Below, piece by piece: positions 1 through 9,341 of a stretch of 34,180 bases of DNA (its first letter is position 1; each line of letters starts with the position of its first letter). The notes beneath the pieces are model-generated. The model did not search any database. It had not been told where the DNA came from and saw only the letters and a program-made list of their open reading frames with translations. Position numbers and translations under genes: made by a program. Location of the stretch: the NCBI GenBank assembly GCA_002404055.1, contig DHIZ01000331.1:8231-42410 (forward strand), in the 5' to 3' direction. This DNA is from Chloroflexi bacterium UBA4733. GTDB lineage: Bacteria; Chloroflexota; UBA4733.

Positions 1-876
1 TCGCTCGCCAAAGCCTTCACGGCGATGGCGGTGATGCTGCTGGCAGAGGCCGACCAGGTGCGGTACGACGCGCCGCTGCGGCAATTCGTGCCGGAGTTGC
101 CGTCCTACGCCGACCCGATCACCGTTCGCCATCTGCTCTATCACACCAGCGGTCTGCCCGACTATTTTCAACTGAGTCAGCGACGGGATCTGGCGGAACT
201 CGCCGGCTTCACCAATGCCGACGTACTGCGCTGGCTCTGCCGGCTTGAGGCGCTCGACTTCCCCCCGGGCGAGCGCCGGCAGTATAGCAATGCAGGCTAC
301 GTGCTGCTGGCGACACTCATTGCTCGCGTTGCCGGCCAGCCCTTTCACCGTTTCCTCCAAGAGCGGATCTTCTCGCCCTTAGGCATGCAGCGGACCCTCG
401 TTTACGATGAGTCAGGACCGGTCGTGCCCCAGGTGGCCCACGGCTACTTCGCCGGCACGGCGCTCGGTGGCGATTACCAGCGTTGGGACTACAACTTGCG
501 GACGGCTGGCGGAGGCGGCATCTTCTCGACCATCGACGATCTCTACCGTTGGGATCAGGCGCTCGACACGGAGCGTCTGGTGACGGCGGCCACACTGCGC
601 GAGGCCTGGACGCCCGGCCACCTGATTGATGGCGCCACGTTTGGCTACGGGTTCGGCTGGGAAATCGGCAACTTTCGGGGCTGGCGGCAGCTCGCCCACA
701 GCGGGAACCTGGCCGCCTACCACGCGCGGTTCCTGCGCTTCCCCGAGGAACACTGGAGCGTGATCGTCCTGGCCAATGCTGATCGGGTCAACGCTGTGGC
801 CTGCGCCGAGCAGGTCGCGACGCGCTGCCTGGCGGAGGCATCTGGAAGGGCAGGCACGCGCATCACAGGGTGCTAG
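1..876 (+). CDS. Serine hydrolase, class C beta-lactamase / DD-peptidase fold (5' truncated by window)
   Basis: The reading frame is open from base 1, so the gene starts upstream of the window. All three signatures of the serine beta-lactamase / penicillin-binding fold are visible. The first four codons read S-L-A-K (SxxK nucleophile motif). Y-S-N lies at about 283-291 (YxN). H-S-G lies in the C-terminal third (KTG/HxG equivalent), within LAHSGN. The segment after SxxK (LRQFVPELPSYADPITVRHL, then LLYHTSGLPDY) is typical of the beta-lactamase-related hydrolase family, which includes esterases, D-aminopeptidases and PBP4*-like enzymes. The substrate cannot be told from sequence, and the signal peptide would lie outside the window. 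Its stop codon overlaps that of the convergent methyltransferase gene by three bases (873-876). Confidence 0.9.
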   Translation, partial: SLAKAFTAMAVMLLAEADQVRYDAPLRQFVPELPSYADPITVRHLLYHTSGLPDYFQLSQRRDLAELAGFTNADVLRWLCRLEALDFPPGERRQYSNAGYVLLATLIARVAGQPFHRFLQERIFSPLGMQRTLVYDESGPVVPQVAHGYFAGTALGGDYQRWDYNLRTAGGGGIFSTIDDLYRWDQALDTERLVTAATLREAWTPGHLIDGATFGYGFGWEIGNFRGWRQLAHSGNLAAYHARFLRFPEEHWSVIVLANADRVNAVACAEQVATRCLAEASGRAGTRITGC

Positions 877-3800
877 GTCGCATCCCGCCCAGTGTCCGAG
901 CCGCCATCGTCAACACCAAATAACTCTCTTGCCAACCGATCCAGATCGCCGAACTCGGGCGCTGTGGCCTGGCCACCTCGCTGCGTGAGCGTGATTGCCA
1001 GATCGGCCAGACGCTGATGTGTGCCGTCCGTCGGCACGTACTTCGGTAGTTTTAGGTACTCGGCAACGCTCGCCCCAAGACTCAGCTGGGCAGCATATGC
1101 TGCGATGGCAGTGGATATAACCGGTGCATTGAGCACCGCGGTAAGATAGGCTGCTTCCCGTTCGTCTGCACACGGGATGAAATACAGTTTGTGATCAGGA
1201 ATCACGACGCGCGCACCCAGAATGGGGTCGCTGTATGGACCGACGTAGGCGGCGGCGAAGCGGCCGCCGCCCATCTCTCGCCAAAGCACCTTGTAGTCGG
1301 CAAAGGTGTACGGGCCGGTACTCCACAATGACCAGAACACCTGACCCTTTTGGAAGCGCCGGAGACTCGATCGGCGCTTGAGCTCCTCCTCAAACCGGGC
1401 AAGAAACCGATAGGTAAGCGGTGCCGAAAGGGGCAGATTGGGGTCACCATGCATCTGTCGCTGCGGAACCAGGATTCGGTGTCGCGGATCGGGCGTCGCC
1501 CGAAAGGCAGTCACGCCCTCACCGCGCAGCAGGGGGAAAAGGTGTTCCGTCTCCACACGTATCGAGACGATGGGCAGCCCCCGCGTTCGTCCGACGATTG
1601 GATCATTCCGAATGAGGCACGTGCGCCCATCCTCCGCCAGCGCGCTCACCTCCACGAAGAACACGCCGTTGCGGTCAGTCGTGACACCCTTCCGCGCGCG
1701 ATAGGCTGGTTCCGCAGGACCAAAAATGCGACTCCAAGCAGTATGGTCGGCTAGGGTTCCTTTGAGCCATTCCCCGGCATCCGTTCCGGGAACCGGCGCC
1801 GCTAGCAGGTCGACGGCGGTTGCTAGCGCCCGAAACTGGGTAGCTGTATCGTAAGAGCGGCGGGGCCGCCCGTCAATGACCGCCGGGCGCCAGACCCGGT
1901 AGGTCACCGGGTACTCAGTCTCTTGATCGCGCCGGAGTATCAACAGTGTCGCGTGGTTACTCACACCCTCGAAGGGAGCAATGGCATCGAAGTCTTCTAC
2001 GCGCTCAACTCTTACCGACACGGCTGAGTTCCGCAGCTTGAAGCGCCGGAATCCCTGGCTGGAAGGATTCGTGAATACCGTGCCCGTGATAAAGAACGCT
2101 AATACGCCGTTCGGCGCCAGCCACTTCTCGATACTCTCGTAGGTGATGACCGTTGAGATGTCCGATTCGATACCGCCGACCCAGACATCCTGACTGAATA
2201 CGCCGAGACTCAGACACCTGGGTTTTATGAATGCTGCGTACTCCGGGGGAAGATGGCTCCATTTCACCCATGGTGGATTACCACAGATATGGGTGGAAGG
2301 CGGAATCGCACCGGCGGCAAAACGGTCGGCTAACAACGAACACCAGATGCCATCCCAGCCCTGCCTCTTCAAATCAACCAGGATCTCAACAGTGCCTTCC
2401 AGCACCCTCACGTCCTGGGCATCCAGGTCACGAAGATCAAACCTCTCCTGTAGTGCCGTGACGATCCGTTCAGCATCGAATCGGGCATCGATAAGTTCCC
2501 GAAGCCGACCGAACAGATCGAAAAAGTCGTCTCGCTTTACCAACTCTATAGGAACGCGAAATGTCTTCGGGCCGAGCTCGGTCTGCAGCGAGTGCTCATA
2601 AATCTGGAGAGCGTGCTCGTAGATGCCGCCTGCCGGACCAGCCGGATTAATTGCATCGGCGAGAAAGACCGGCAAACGAACCGGCAGGAGAGGGTTCAGG
2701 CGGGACGACAAGAAGACGACTAACGATGCCCGTGCCACGATAATGGCGAGCGGGTTAAGATCCAGCCCGAAGATACCCATCAGCAGGCTTGCAGCGCTCC
2801 CGTCTTGCAGGTTCTCCTGAGCCAATCGGCGTCGGAGCGCCTCTAGCAAGAACGTGCCCGAACCGCACGTGGGATCAAGGAGCGCGTGCTCCGGTAACCA
2901 GCCGATCTGGTCCAGGGCGTGGGCCGCCAGCCAGTCGGGAGTGTAGTACTCGCCCAGGGCGTGCCGCAATGCTCCGGGAACGAACGACTGGTACATGCCC
3001 TTAAACAGGTCTCGGATGGAGTCAAAGCTCTTCCGAGTGACGTCAAAACTGATCCCACCGAGTGCGCCGACGAGCTGCTGGACAGCGTCCTCGAATTCTG
3101 GCCAATGAAGATCATCGCAGTACCAGGAAAAGAAGTCTCCGTTGAGCATGTTGCTGACGCCGGCATCGACAAAGAGCTGGCCGGACTCTAAAACGGCTAT
3201 GCGTGCTCTGAGCGGTACTGTCTCGTCGGCAACGCTTTGTGATGCACCGGGCAGCGCCATCGCTGCAACCAGTTTTGCAACCAGCGCGATATACGTATTG
3301 AGCGCGAACAGGTAGGCGGCAGGATCATCACTATACGGTTGGTGATGCGCTTCTCCCTGGGACTGGAGGAGACGGCGCAACTGCTCGGACTGCACACCAT
3401 CGCCAACCACCTGTCCGTAGAGCCGCCGCCACTCGACGAAGAGCAGTCTGGTCTTCGTCGTCGCAGACGATGTGGGATCAATAGCCGATCGAATAGCGGC
3501 AAAAAAGCGCGGAATAATGGCGTGTCCCAGGGCCGACTCTGGTCCCGCAACGGTAGTGAGTAACAGTGGATGAACGAGAGGGACGCCGTCAACTTGAAGA
3601 TGGCGGAGCAGTCGCTGGGCTGACGATTGGTCAAAAGGCATGAGGCGTTCCCAGTCGGCGTTGCCGTTGATGAAGCGGCCGAAACTGATGTGCTCTCCGT
3701 CCCAGGCGACAAGGACGTACTGCCCGAGCTCGCGCCCCTCTTCGCGAGCCAGCAACACGCCGTACTCTTCCGCTTGCTCCCTCGCGTGCGTGAGCACCGC

Positions 3801-4061
3801 TCCCTCGGCGCCGTGAAAAGCGCGCGGTGGTTCGTACTCGATGATGACCGCACCGTGCGCAACATCAGCGAAAACGGCACGGCTACCACTTCTGAGGGTG
3901 AGGTCGAGGCGAAACGGCGTCCAGGGAATGCCGAGCGCCGCCAAACCTTCCCTGAGGCTGTTCTCCAGTTCCTGCCGCAAACTTGCTTCATTAGGGGCTC
4001 CGGCCGTGGCGACGGCCGCTGCTGCCACAAGTCGCTGCGCCTCTCGCATCAGCACATCCAT
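873..4061 (-). CDS. Type IIG-like restriction enzyme: N-terminal nuclease-like region fused to N6-adenine DNA methyltransferase
   Basis: The 1062-residue protein shows the N6-adenine methyltransferase core. EYYTP is at residues 371-375, just before SAM motif I (DPTCGSGTFL, 396-405), and catalytic motif IV is NPPW (595-598). The N-terminal 130 residues hold a PD-(D/E)XK-like arrangement (D66, then IIEYEPP with E75 and E77) seen in nuclease-methyltransferase fusions; this part is an inference. The C-terminal 350 residues would contain the target-recognition domain. Size and order fit type IIG (Eco57I-like) or BREX PglX-like enzymes. The start is supported by an excellent ribosome site (AGGAGG, 6 bases before ATG). 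It lies 125 bases downstream of the helicase-nuclease gene on the same strand, suggesting joint function in restriction of foreign DNA. A solitary methyltransferase is an alternative. Confidence 0.85.
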   Translation of the reverse strand: MDVLMREAQRLVAAAAVATAGAPNEASLRQELENSLREGLAALGIPWTPFRLDLTLRSGSRAVFADVAHGAVIIEYEPPRAFHGAEGAVLTHAREQAEEYGVLLAREEGRELGQYVLVAWDGEHISFGRFINGNADWERLMPFDQSSAQRLLRHLQVDGVPLVHPLLLTTVAGPESALGHAIIPRFFAAIRSAIDPTSSATTKTRLLFVEWRRLYGQVVGDGVQSEQLRRLLQSQGEAHHQPYSDDPAAYLFALNTYIALVAKLVAAMALPGASQSVADETVPLRARIAVLESGQLFVDAGVSNMLNGDFFSWYCDDLHWPEFEDAVQQLVGALGGISFDVTRKSFDSIRDLFKGMYQSFVPGALRHALGEYYTPDWLAAHALDQIGWLPEHALLDPTCGSGTFLLEALRRRLAQENLQDGSAASLLMGIFGLDLNPLAIIVARASLVVFLSSRLNPLLPVRLPVFLADAINPAGPAGGIYEHALQIYEHSLQTELGPKTFRVPIELVKRDDFFDLFGRLRELIDARFDAERIVTALQERFDLRDLDAQDVRVLEGTVEILVDLKRQGWDGIWCSLLADRFAAGAIPPSTHICGNPPWVKWSHLPPEYAAFIKPRCLSLGVFSQDVWVGGIESDISTVITYESIEKWLAPNGVLAFFITGTVFTNPSSQGFRRFKLRNSAVSVRVERVEDFDAIAPFEGVSNHATLLILRRDQETEYPVTYRVWRPAVIDGRPRRSYDTATQFRALATAVDLLAAPVPGTDAGEWLKGTLADHTAWSRIFGPAEPAYRARKGVTTDRNGVFFVEVSALAEDGRTCLIRNDPIVGRTRGLPIVSIRVETEHLFPLLRGEGVTAFRATPDPRHRILVPQRQMHGDPNLPLSAPLTYRFLARFEEELKRRSSLRRFQKGQVFWSLWSTGPYTFADYKVLWREMGGGRFAAAYVGPYSDPILGARVVIPDHKLYFIPCADEREAAYLTAVLNAPVISTAIAAYAAQLSLGASVAEYLKLPKYVPTDGTHQRLADLAITLTQRGGQATAPEFGDLDRLARELFGVDDGGSDTGRDAT

Positions 4062-4098
4062 CGGTCACCTCCTCGCCACCGACGTAATGATGCCCCGT

Positions 4099-4121
4099 GT
4101 TGCGGCTTTCTCTCCCGCAAC
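4099..4121 (-). promoter_or_regulatory. Small stem-loop in the leader between helicase and methyltransferase genes
   Basis: GTTGCGG (4099-4105) pairs perfectly with CCGCAAC (4115-4121) around a 9-base loop. It lies in the 125-base gap between the two defence genes, about 40 bases upstream of the methyltransferase start. No T-run follows, so it is not a clear terminator. It could affect relative expression or mRNA stability, but no function can be assigned from sequence. Confidence 0.3.
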
Positions 4122-4186
4122 CTTCACGCCGTCCTATTCTATTCGACGCCCGCCATCAGAGGCAGGTCACGAGCGATGCCGTTGCT

Positions 4187-7100
4187 TCACGTTTGATTTC
4201 CCCACACCGTCACCTGCTTCCCGTCTCGCTCGCCCGACCACAGTTGCACCGTGCAGGTGTGGCGGAGGAGGTTCTTCCAGAGTTGGGCGTGGGCGAAAGT
4301 CTCCTCGTCGGCGCTGAAGAGGGAGAAGACGGATTGTGCAGCTATCAGGATCATCTTGCGTTTGGCGCGGCTGAGGGCCACCGTCAGCCGGCGCGGGTCG
4401 AGCAGGAACTGGCTGGAGGCCAGCAGGTACTCACGGTCGCTCTCGGTGGCCGTTACGAGAATGGCCGTGCGCTCGCTGCCCTGGAATCGCTCCACGGTGT
4501 CGACTGCCGATACGGTGACCGCGCCGCTGACCGGGTCGGTGAGCGAGAGGCAGGGGATACCCTCGCGCAGCGCGGCGCGTTGCGCCCGGTGGGGCACCAC
4601 CACCCCCAGGCCGTCGATCGGGTTGAGGCGATAGGAGCCGGGGTCGGCCAGCGCCTGCAACACCGGGGCGATCAGCGCCTGCTCGAAGGGGTTGCGCACC
4701 TGGCTCGTGGCCTCGTTGTGGACCACGACAATGATCGGGTGCTGGGGCGACAGCACCGCTGCCACAAAGGGGTCGGGGTGCTCAAACGGCGGTAAAACCT
4801 CGTGGCGCTGCGAGAAGTAGGGGATGCCGTCGTTGACATAGATTTCCCGGCGCAGGAACTCCGCCATAGCGGCGTGCAGGCGGAAGCTCTCGGCAAAGCG
4901 GATGATCGGCAGACCAAGGGGCAACAGCGTCAGGAAGAGCGACTCGTAGGCGCGGTACTCCTGGAAGGTGCGCCGCAACTCGTTGCTCCAGTCGTGCTGG
5001 ACGATTGGCGGCATCTGGCGGTGGTCGCCCACCACGATCAGCTGGCCCGCCGGCTTGAGCAGCAGCGCCGCCATGATCGCCTCCGGCAGGTTCATCTGGG
5101 AGGCTTCGTCCAGCACCAGGCAGTCGGCCACCGCATGGCCGAATAGCTTCTTGTCCCAGCGCTCGGTGATGCTGCCATAGATGGCGGCCGGTGTGGCGGC
5201 TACGATGCAGTGGCGCTGCTGGGAGATTGTCTCCACCGGACTCGGCGTGCCTTTGGGCAGGTCGGCGCGGTGTGGCAGGGGGATGACGCCCTCGGGCGGC
5301 GTCTGGCGGGGCCGCAGCCGGTAGAGCGGCACGTCGAGCAGCCGGCGGTCAAAGTGGGCAGCGAAGAGGTCGGGGTGGCGCGCCGCCAGCAGCGCCAGTT
5401 GTTGCTGCACCGCCAGCACGTTCTGCAGCAGCACGTCGGTCGCAGCGTGCGTCTTGCAGGACAGAAAGGCCCGGAACTCGACGCCCCCCGCCAGCGCCCC
5501 TTGCAGCCGCGCGAACAGCGCAAAGGCCGTGGCGTAGCTCTTGCCGGTGCCGGGCGGCCCTTGCACCAACAGCAGCGGCGTATCACCATGCTCGCCGATA
5601 TACTCGCGCTTGCTCGGCTCGAAGTCGTGGAAGAGGTCGGCAGCGTGCAGGGCATCGAGCCCCTCCAGGAAGCGCTGCTGGCCGGACCTCACCCCCTGCC
5701 CCTCTCCTGGACGGAGAGGGGAGACGAAGGAGACGGGACTACCGTCAGCCTCCGTGGTAGCCCCCTCTCCGCCCAGGAGAGGGGGTTGGGGGTGAGGTCC
5801 GGCCAGCCAGTCGTAGAGCGTGTTCCCCGTCGGCATGCCTGGGAGCGACGCGCCGAGCGCTTCGGTGACTTTCGAGCAGAAGTAGCCGTACCAGTCGTTG
5901 GGGTCTTCGTCCAGCGTATAGACCGCGTCTGCCAGGAAGGGCTGGTCCATCGAGCCGAAGACGAAGCCGCCGGACCAGGAACCGCCTCTGGAGGCGCGCA
6001 AGGTCACCTCGGCCAAGGCCGTTGCCGCCTTACCGGCGCTGTTGCGTTGCACGGACAGCGCGGAGATAGTCCCGCGCTGTCCGTAGAGCATCTGCTTGGG
6101 CGTCGGCGTGAAGGGAACCTGATCTGCCACCGGTAGCCGCGAATCGACGGTAGTGCGCGGCAGGATCACGACAGAGTCGCCCTCGTGTAGCGTGGCCAGC
6201 GCCAGTACCTCGTCCAGGCCACAATCGAGCCCCTCCGTCTCCAGTCGCAGCCGGACCTGCAAGCCATCCGAGGTCCACCTGGTCGCGACCTGTTGCTCCT
6301 TATTTAAAGTCACCTTCTCGGCCTCGGGATTGGCTGCCTTGAAGGCGGCGACATACTCTGCGCGCATGGCTTGGCGGCGCTGGTTTTCTCGGTTCTGCGT
6401 GACGACCGCCGGGTCCTGATCCGCCTCGCGGTAGCGCACGAGCAGGGTGTCGCCGGCGAGGACGCGGCGCTCCGGCGGCGCCAGCCGTGCCGTCTTCCAG
6501 GCGCTGAGCGCCACGTGCCGCTCGATGGTGACGAACTCGTCCAGCGCTTGCGCCAGCGTGTGCGCCTTCTGGCTGAAGATCGCCAGGTTGGGCAGGTCGA
6601 AGGGCCGCTTCTCCGTCTGGCGGTTGCCCGCAAAGTCGTGCGTGATGTGCTCCAACGCCTCCAACCGCCGAGCGTGGAAGCCGCGCAACAGGTCGATCGT
6701 GGCCCGGCGGTAGGGGGCGTCGTCATCCTTCCCTTTGGCGCTGGTGGGCGCCCGTGCTCCCCAGGCGGCATAGGCGTACTCCAGCGGGATCTGGCTGCTG
6801 AAGCGCGCCCGGTTGGTATACCAGGGGGACTCCCCGGTTGCGGTCTCCAGCTTCCCCCAGAAATCGAACAGGCGTGCGCGGAAGATCTCGCGGTAAGGCT
6901 GGCCGGCGTTCCAGTCGAACTTGAGGTAGGCGGCCACGGCCTGGAGTGACTGGCAGAGCATCGGGTAGTTCCGGAGCTCGCGAATCTCGCGGTCCAGGAA
7001 GGTGGCGACCGGGGAGTCGAAGGCAGCCAGTTGGGTGATGAAGTCGTAAAGCGGCGTCGCGCCGAGCACGGCGGTCATGTGGCGGGCCAGCGCTTGCAAC

Positions 7101-8650
7101 AGCAGCCGTTGCTCCAGGCTGTCGTAAAAGATCAGGTGGATGGGGGCGCGTGGCTTGCCTTCGGTATCCGGCGCGGCCAGCTCGGTGATGGCGCGCACGG
7201 TCTCGAAGACCCAGCCCAGAAGCAGGTCGCGCTCCGCCTCCGGCGTGGCCGGTGGGCCGGCGGCCAGGTGGACGATGCTGCGCCGCCGCTCCGGTCGCTC
7301 CTCGCCGCCTTCGCAGCCCACGACGAGCGCGCCGAGCATGTAGATGCGATCGTGGAGGTAGTCGTGCTGGGCGTCGATGTACACGCGCACCAGGTTGGGG
7401 TTCTGCTGCGTATCGCAGTAGGGCAAGGAGCCGTAGCCTTTGCTGGGGATGTAGCTCAACGCCTCAATCGGGTCGCCCTTGAATTTGCGGTAGCGACGGG
7501 CACGCTCGATCAGTTCCTCCAGCCGCGGCCCCACCGGCCAGGTGGCGGCGAGGGCACGGTAGGCGGGATTAAGGGATTGGGGGGCAGACAGTGGCGCGGC
7601 TGCGACACCGTTCCCACCCACAGTTGCGACACTATCATCGGTAGTCGTCACACTGTCTTCCCCCGCATCCCCCCGTAGCATCGCCAGTTGGCGCGTTGTC
7701 TGCACGTCGGCGCGGAGCAGGGCGCTCTTGTCGTTGGCGGTGAGGTGGGGCAGCAGGGAGAGGTCGTCGCGTTCGGCGCTCCACTTCAGGCAGAACTCGT
7801 TGTACAGGCAGCCGTCACACTTGGTGCTGAGGTGGAAGGGGAGGGTCTCGAACGTGGCGCCTGCCACGCGCGCGGCGGCCGAGTTCGGGCCTGTCACCAG
7901 GTCGTGCACGGCGCCACGATAGCCGGCGACGTCGGTCACGAGATCAAGATAGCCTTCCTGCACGCCGAAGCAATCTTCAGCAGCAGCGCGTTGGGCGTCG
8001 ATTTGCGCCTGTTCCTGGGGGTTCATGCCGATGGCGCCGCCAGCGGGACCGTGGTAGAGGATGGCCATGGCGATGCCGGCGCAGGCGACGCCCTCGCGCT
8101 GGAAGAGCGCGCTGAGCATCTCGTAATAGAAGGCGACTTGCAGCCGGTGCTCGACTTTGGCGCTGCGCGAACTCTTGATGTCGGTGATCAGCGCCTGCAA
8201 CTGGCCGTCGGGAGCGCGTTCCAGGCGGAGAATGTCGACATCACCGCGCAACAGCCAGTCGGAGAGGGCGACCTGCAGGCGGGGCTGGAAGAGCACCAGC
8301 GCTTGCCCGGCCGGCAGTTGCTGCGCCAGCGTGACCAGCCGGGCGTTATCATCAATTCGCTGGCCGGCATCCTTCGCTTCCGCCGCCAGGTGGACGCTGG
8401 CGCAGCGCTCGCTGACGCTCTGTTCCACCTGTTGCTCGAACGTCGCGCCGGCCCGCGTCAGCAACGGCGGCAACGACTGCGGCGTCACGCCGTAGTCGCG
8501 CATGAAGGACCGGTTGACGGCGTGCTCGTGCAGCCGCAGCCGCAGGTAGCGTGCGCACTGCTCCAGCCGGATGAACTGCGACACATCCGTCGGCGAAATC
8601 TGCCGGACGCCCTGGGCGTTGACCGGCACGGGGAGTTCCATCGCTGTCAT
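4187..8650 (-). CDS. RecB-type nuclease / RNase-H-like / UPF1-type SF1 helicase fusion
   Basis: A very large protein (about 1487 residues). The N-terminal 290 residues are a Cas4/RecB-like nuclease. They carry GDVD (~138), TDIK (~157, the D-x-K pair) and QVAFY (~171, QxxxY), plus a cysteine near 32 and CDGCLYNEFC (~278), the four cysteines expected to bind an Fe-S cluster. Residues ~415-560 resemble the RNase-H-like domain of TM0106-type proteins, but the usual D-x-E reads D-A-Q here. The C-terminal third is a UPF1/Dna2-like helicase: Walker A GPPGTGKS (~1030), Walker B/motif II LDEASQMN (~1178), and motifs V-VI with TVALSRAKR (~1430). An in-frame palindromic repeat encodes about 40 Pro/Gly-rich residues just before the helicase. 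AGGA lies nine bases before ATG at 8650; ATG at 8659 is an alternative. Probably an antiviral DNA-processing partner of the downstream methyltransferase. Confidence 0.85.
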   Translation of the reverse strand: MTAMELPVPVNAQGVRQISPTDVSQFIRLEQCARYLRLRLHEHAVNRSFMRDYGVTPQSLPPLLTRAGATFEQQVEQSVSERCASVHLAAEAKDAGQRIDDNARLVTLAQQLPAGQALVLFQPRLQVALSDWLLRGDVDILRLERAPDGQLQALITDIKSSRSAKVEHRLQVAFYYEMLSALFQREGVACAGIAMAILYHGPAGGAIGMNPQEQAQIDAQRAAAEDCFGVQEGYLDLVTDVAGYRGAVHDLVTGPNSAAARVAGATFETLPFHLSTKCDGCLYNEFCLKWSAERDDLSLLPHLTANDKSALLRADVQTTRQLAMLRGDAGEDSVTTTDDSVATVGGNGVAAAPLSAPQSLNPAYRALAATWPVGPRLEELIERARRYRKFKGDPIEALSYIPSKGYGSLPYCDTQQNPNLVRVYIDAQHDYLHDRIYMLGALVVGCEGGEERPERRRSIVHLAAGPPATPEAERDLLLGWVFETVRAITELAAPDTEGKPRAPIHLIFYDSLEQRLLLQALARHMTAVLGATPLYDFITQLAAFDSPVATFLDREIRELRNYPMLCQSLQAVAAYLKFDWNAGQPYREIFRARLFDFWGKLETATGESPWYTNRARFSSQIPLEYAYAAWGARAPTSAKGKDDDAPYRRATIDLLRGFHARRLEALEHITHDFAGNRQTEKRPFDLPNLAIFSQKAHTLAQALDEFVTIERHVALSAWKTARLAPPERRVLAGDTLLVRYREADQDPAVVTQNRENQRRQAMRAEYVAAFKAANPEAEKVTLNKEQQVATRWTSDGLQVRLRLETEGLDCGLDEVLALATLHEGDSVVILPRTTVDSRLPVADQVPFTPTPKQMLYGQRGTISALSVQRNSAGKAATALAEVTLRASRGGSWSGGFVFGSMDQPFLADAVYTLDEDPNDWYGYFCSKVTEALGASLPGMPTGNTLYDWLAGPHPQPPLLGGEGATTEADGSPVSFVSPLRPGEGQGVRSGQQRFLEGLDALHAADLFHDFEPSKREYIGEHGDTPLLLVQGPPGTGKSYATAFALFARLQGALAGGVEFRAFLSCKTHAATDVLLQNVLAVQQQLALLAARHPDLFAAHFDRRLLDVPLYRLRPRQTPPEGVIPLPHRADLPKGTPSPVETISQQRHCIVAATPAAIYGSITERWDKKLFGHAVADCLVLDEASQMNLPEAIMAALLLKPAGQLIVVGDHRQMPPIVQHDWSNELRRTFQEYRAYESLFLTLLPLGLPIIRFAESFRLHAAMAEFLRREIYVNDGIPYFSQRHEVLPPFEHPDPFVAAVLSPQHPIIVVVHNEATSQVRNPFEQALIAPVLQALADPGSYRLNPIDGLGVVVPHRAQRAALREGIPCLSLTDPVSGAVTVSAVDTVERFQGSERTAILVTATESDREYLLASSQFLLDPRRLTVALSRAKRKMILIAAQSVFSLFSADEETFAHAQLWKNLLRHTCTVQLWSGERDGKQVTVWGNQT
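5680..5804. repeat. MITE-like palindromic element inserted in frame in the helicase gene
   Basis: Terminal arms of 16 bases match perfectly (5680-5695 and 5789-5804). The inverted repeat continues with small mismatches to about 31-32 bases per side. Each half is itself a hairpin: CCCCTCTCC pairs with GGAGAGGGG around TGGAC on the left, and a similar stem surrounds GCCCA on the right. Translated in the host frame it gives a Pro/Gly-rich stretch (PHPQPPLLGGEG ... PLRPGEGQGVRSG). This is the peptide signature of a widespread palindromic repeat often seen in high-GC environmental genomes. It contains no stop in the host frame, so the host protein gains a linker rather than being broken. Confidence 0.8.
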
Positions 8651-8713
8651 GCTATACATTCCTGAGATCTTTCATTTATGCTACCCGTGCGGGCAAGGGA
8701 GAAGGGGACGGTT

Positions 8714-9316
8714 ATGACGACAGTGAACACGGCGACCATTGAGGATGTTGCCGCACCAGTCAGCCAGCAGGTTCAACGGCAACGACTGACGGTGGATGAT
8801 CTTGATCGGGTTCCGGAAGACGACATCCTGCGCGAGTTAGTCGACGGAGAACTGAGGGAATGGATGGTACCAGGACCCGATCATGGGGCGATAGAGGCTG
8901 ATTTGGGCACCGAGCTCAACCTGTTCGTCAGGGAGCGCCGCCTGGGCAGGATTATGACCGGGGAGGTGCGTTTTCGCATCAAAGGAGACATCCATCACGC
9001 CCGCATGGCCGATGTGGCCTATGTCACGGCCGCCAAGTACCCCAGCGGTCGGCCGCCGCGCAAGACGGACGCCACGCAGCCGGATTTCGTGGCTGAAGTG
9101 ATCTCCCCAGACGACTCGGCGAGCATGGTGCAGGAGAAGGTACGCGACTGGCTGAGCACCGGATTGCGGCTGCTCTGGCTGGTCTACCCGGAGACGAATC
9201 AGGTCGTGGTCTATCACGTCGACGGCAGCGCACAAACAGTCGAGCATGACGGCGTGCTGGGTGGCGGCGAGGTTTTCCCAGGGTTGCAATTGGCGGTGCG
9301 ATCCTTCCTGCCATAG
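8714..9316 (+). CDS. Uma2-family (DUF820) putative restriction endonuclease-like protein
   Basis: A 200-residue protein with the PD-(D/E)XK layout of Uma2: PEDDILRELVDGELREW near the N-terminus, then GEVRFRI and ARMADVAYV (first acidic residue), then FVAEVISPDD (acidic residue of the second half), then QEKVRDW and RLLWLVYP. Uma2 proteins are abundant and usually multicopy in cyanobacteria and Chloroflexota. Their biological role is unresolved, with nuclease activity only predicted. The start at 8714 is preferred because a purine-rich ribosome site (GGGAGAAGGGGA) sits just upstream; an earlier in-frame ATG at 8678 has none. It is divergent from the helicase gene, with about 60 bases between starts, so the two must share a compact promoter region. 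Confidence 0.85.
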   Translation: MTTVNTATIEDVAAPVSQQVQRQRLTVDDLDRVPEDDILRELVDGELREWMVPGPDHGAIEADLGTELNLFVRERRLGRIMTGEVRFRIKGDIHHARMADVAYVTAAKYPSGRPPRKTDATQPDFVAEVISPDDSASMVQEKVRDWLSTGLRLLWLVYPETNQVVVYHVDGSAQTVEHDGVLGGGEVFPGLQLAVRSFLP

Positions 9317-9341
9317 AGCTCATTACCCGGCAACCGCGCCG

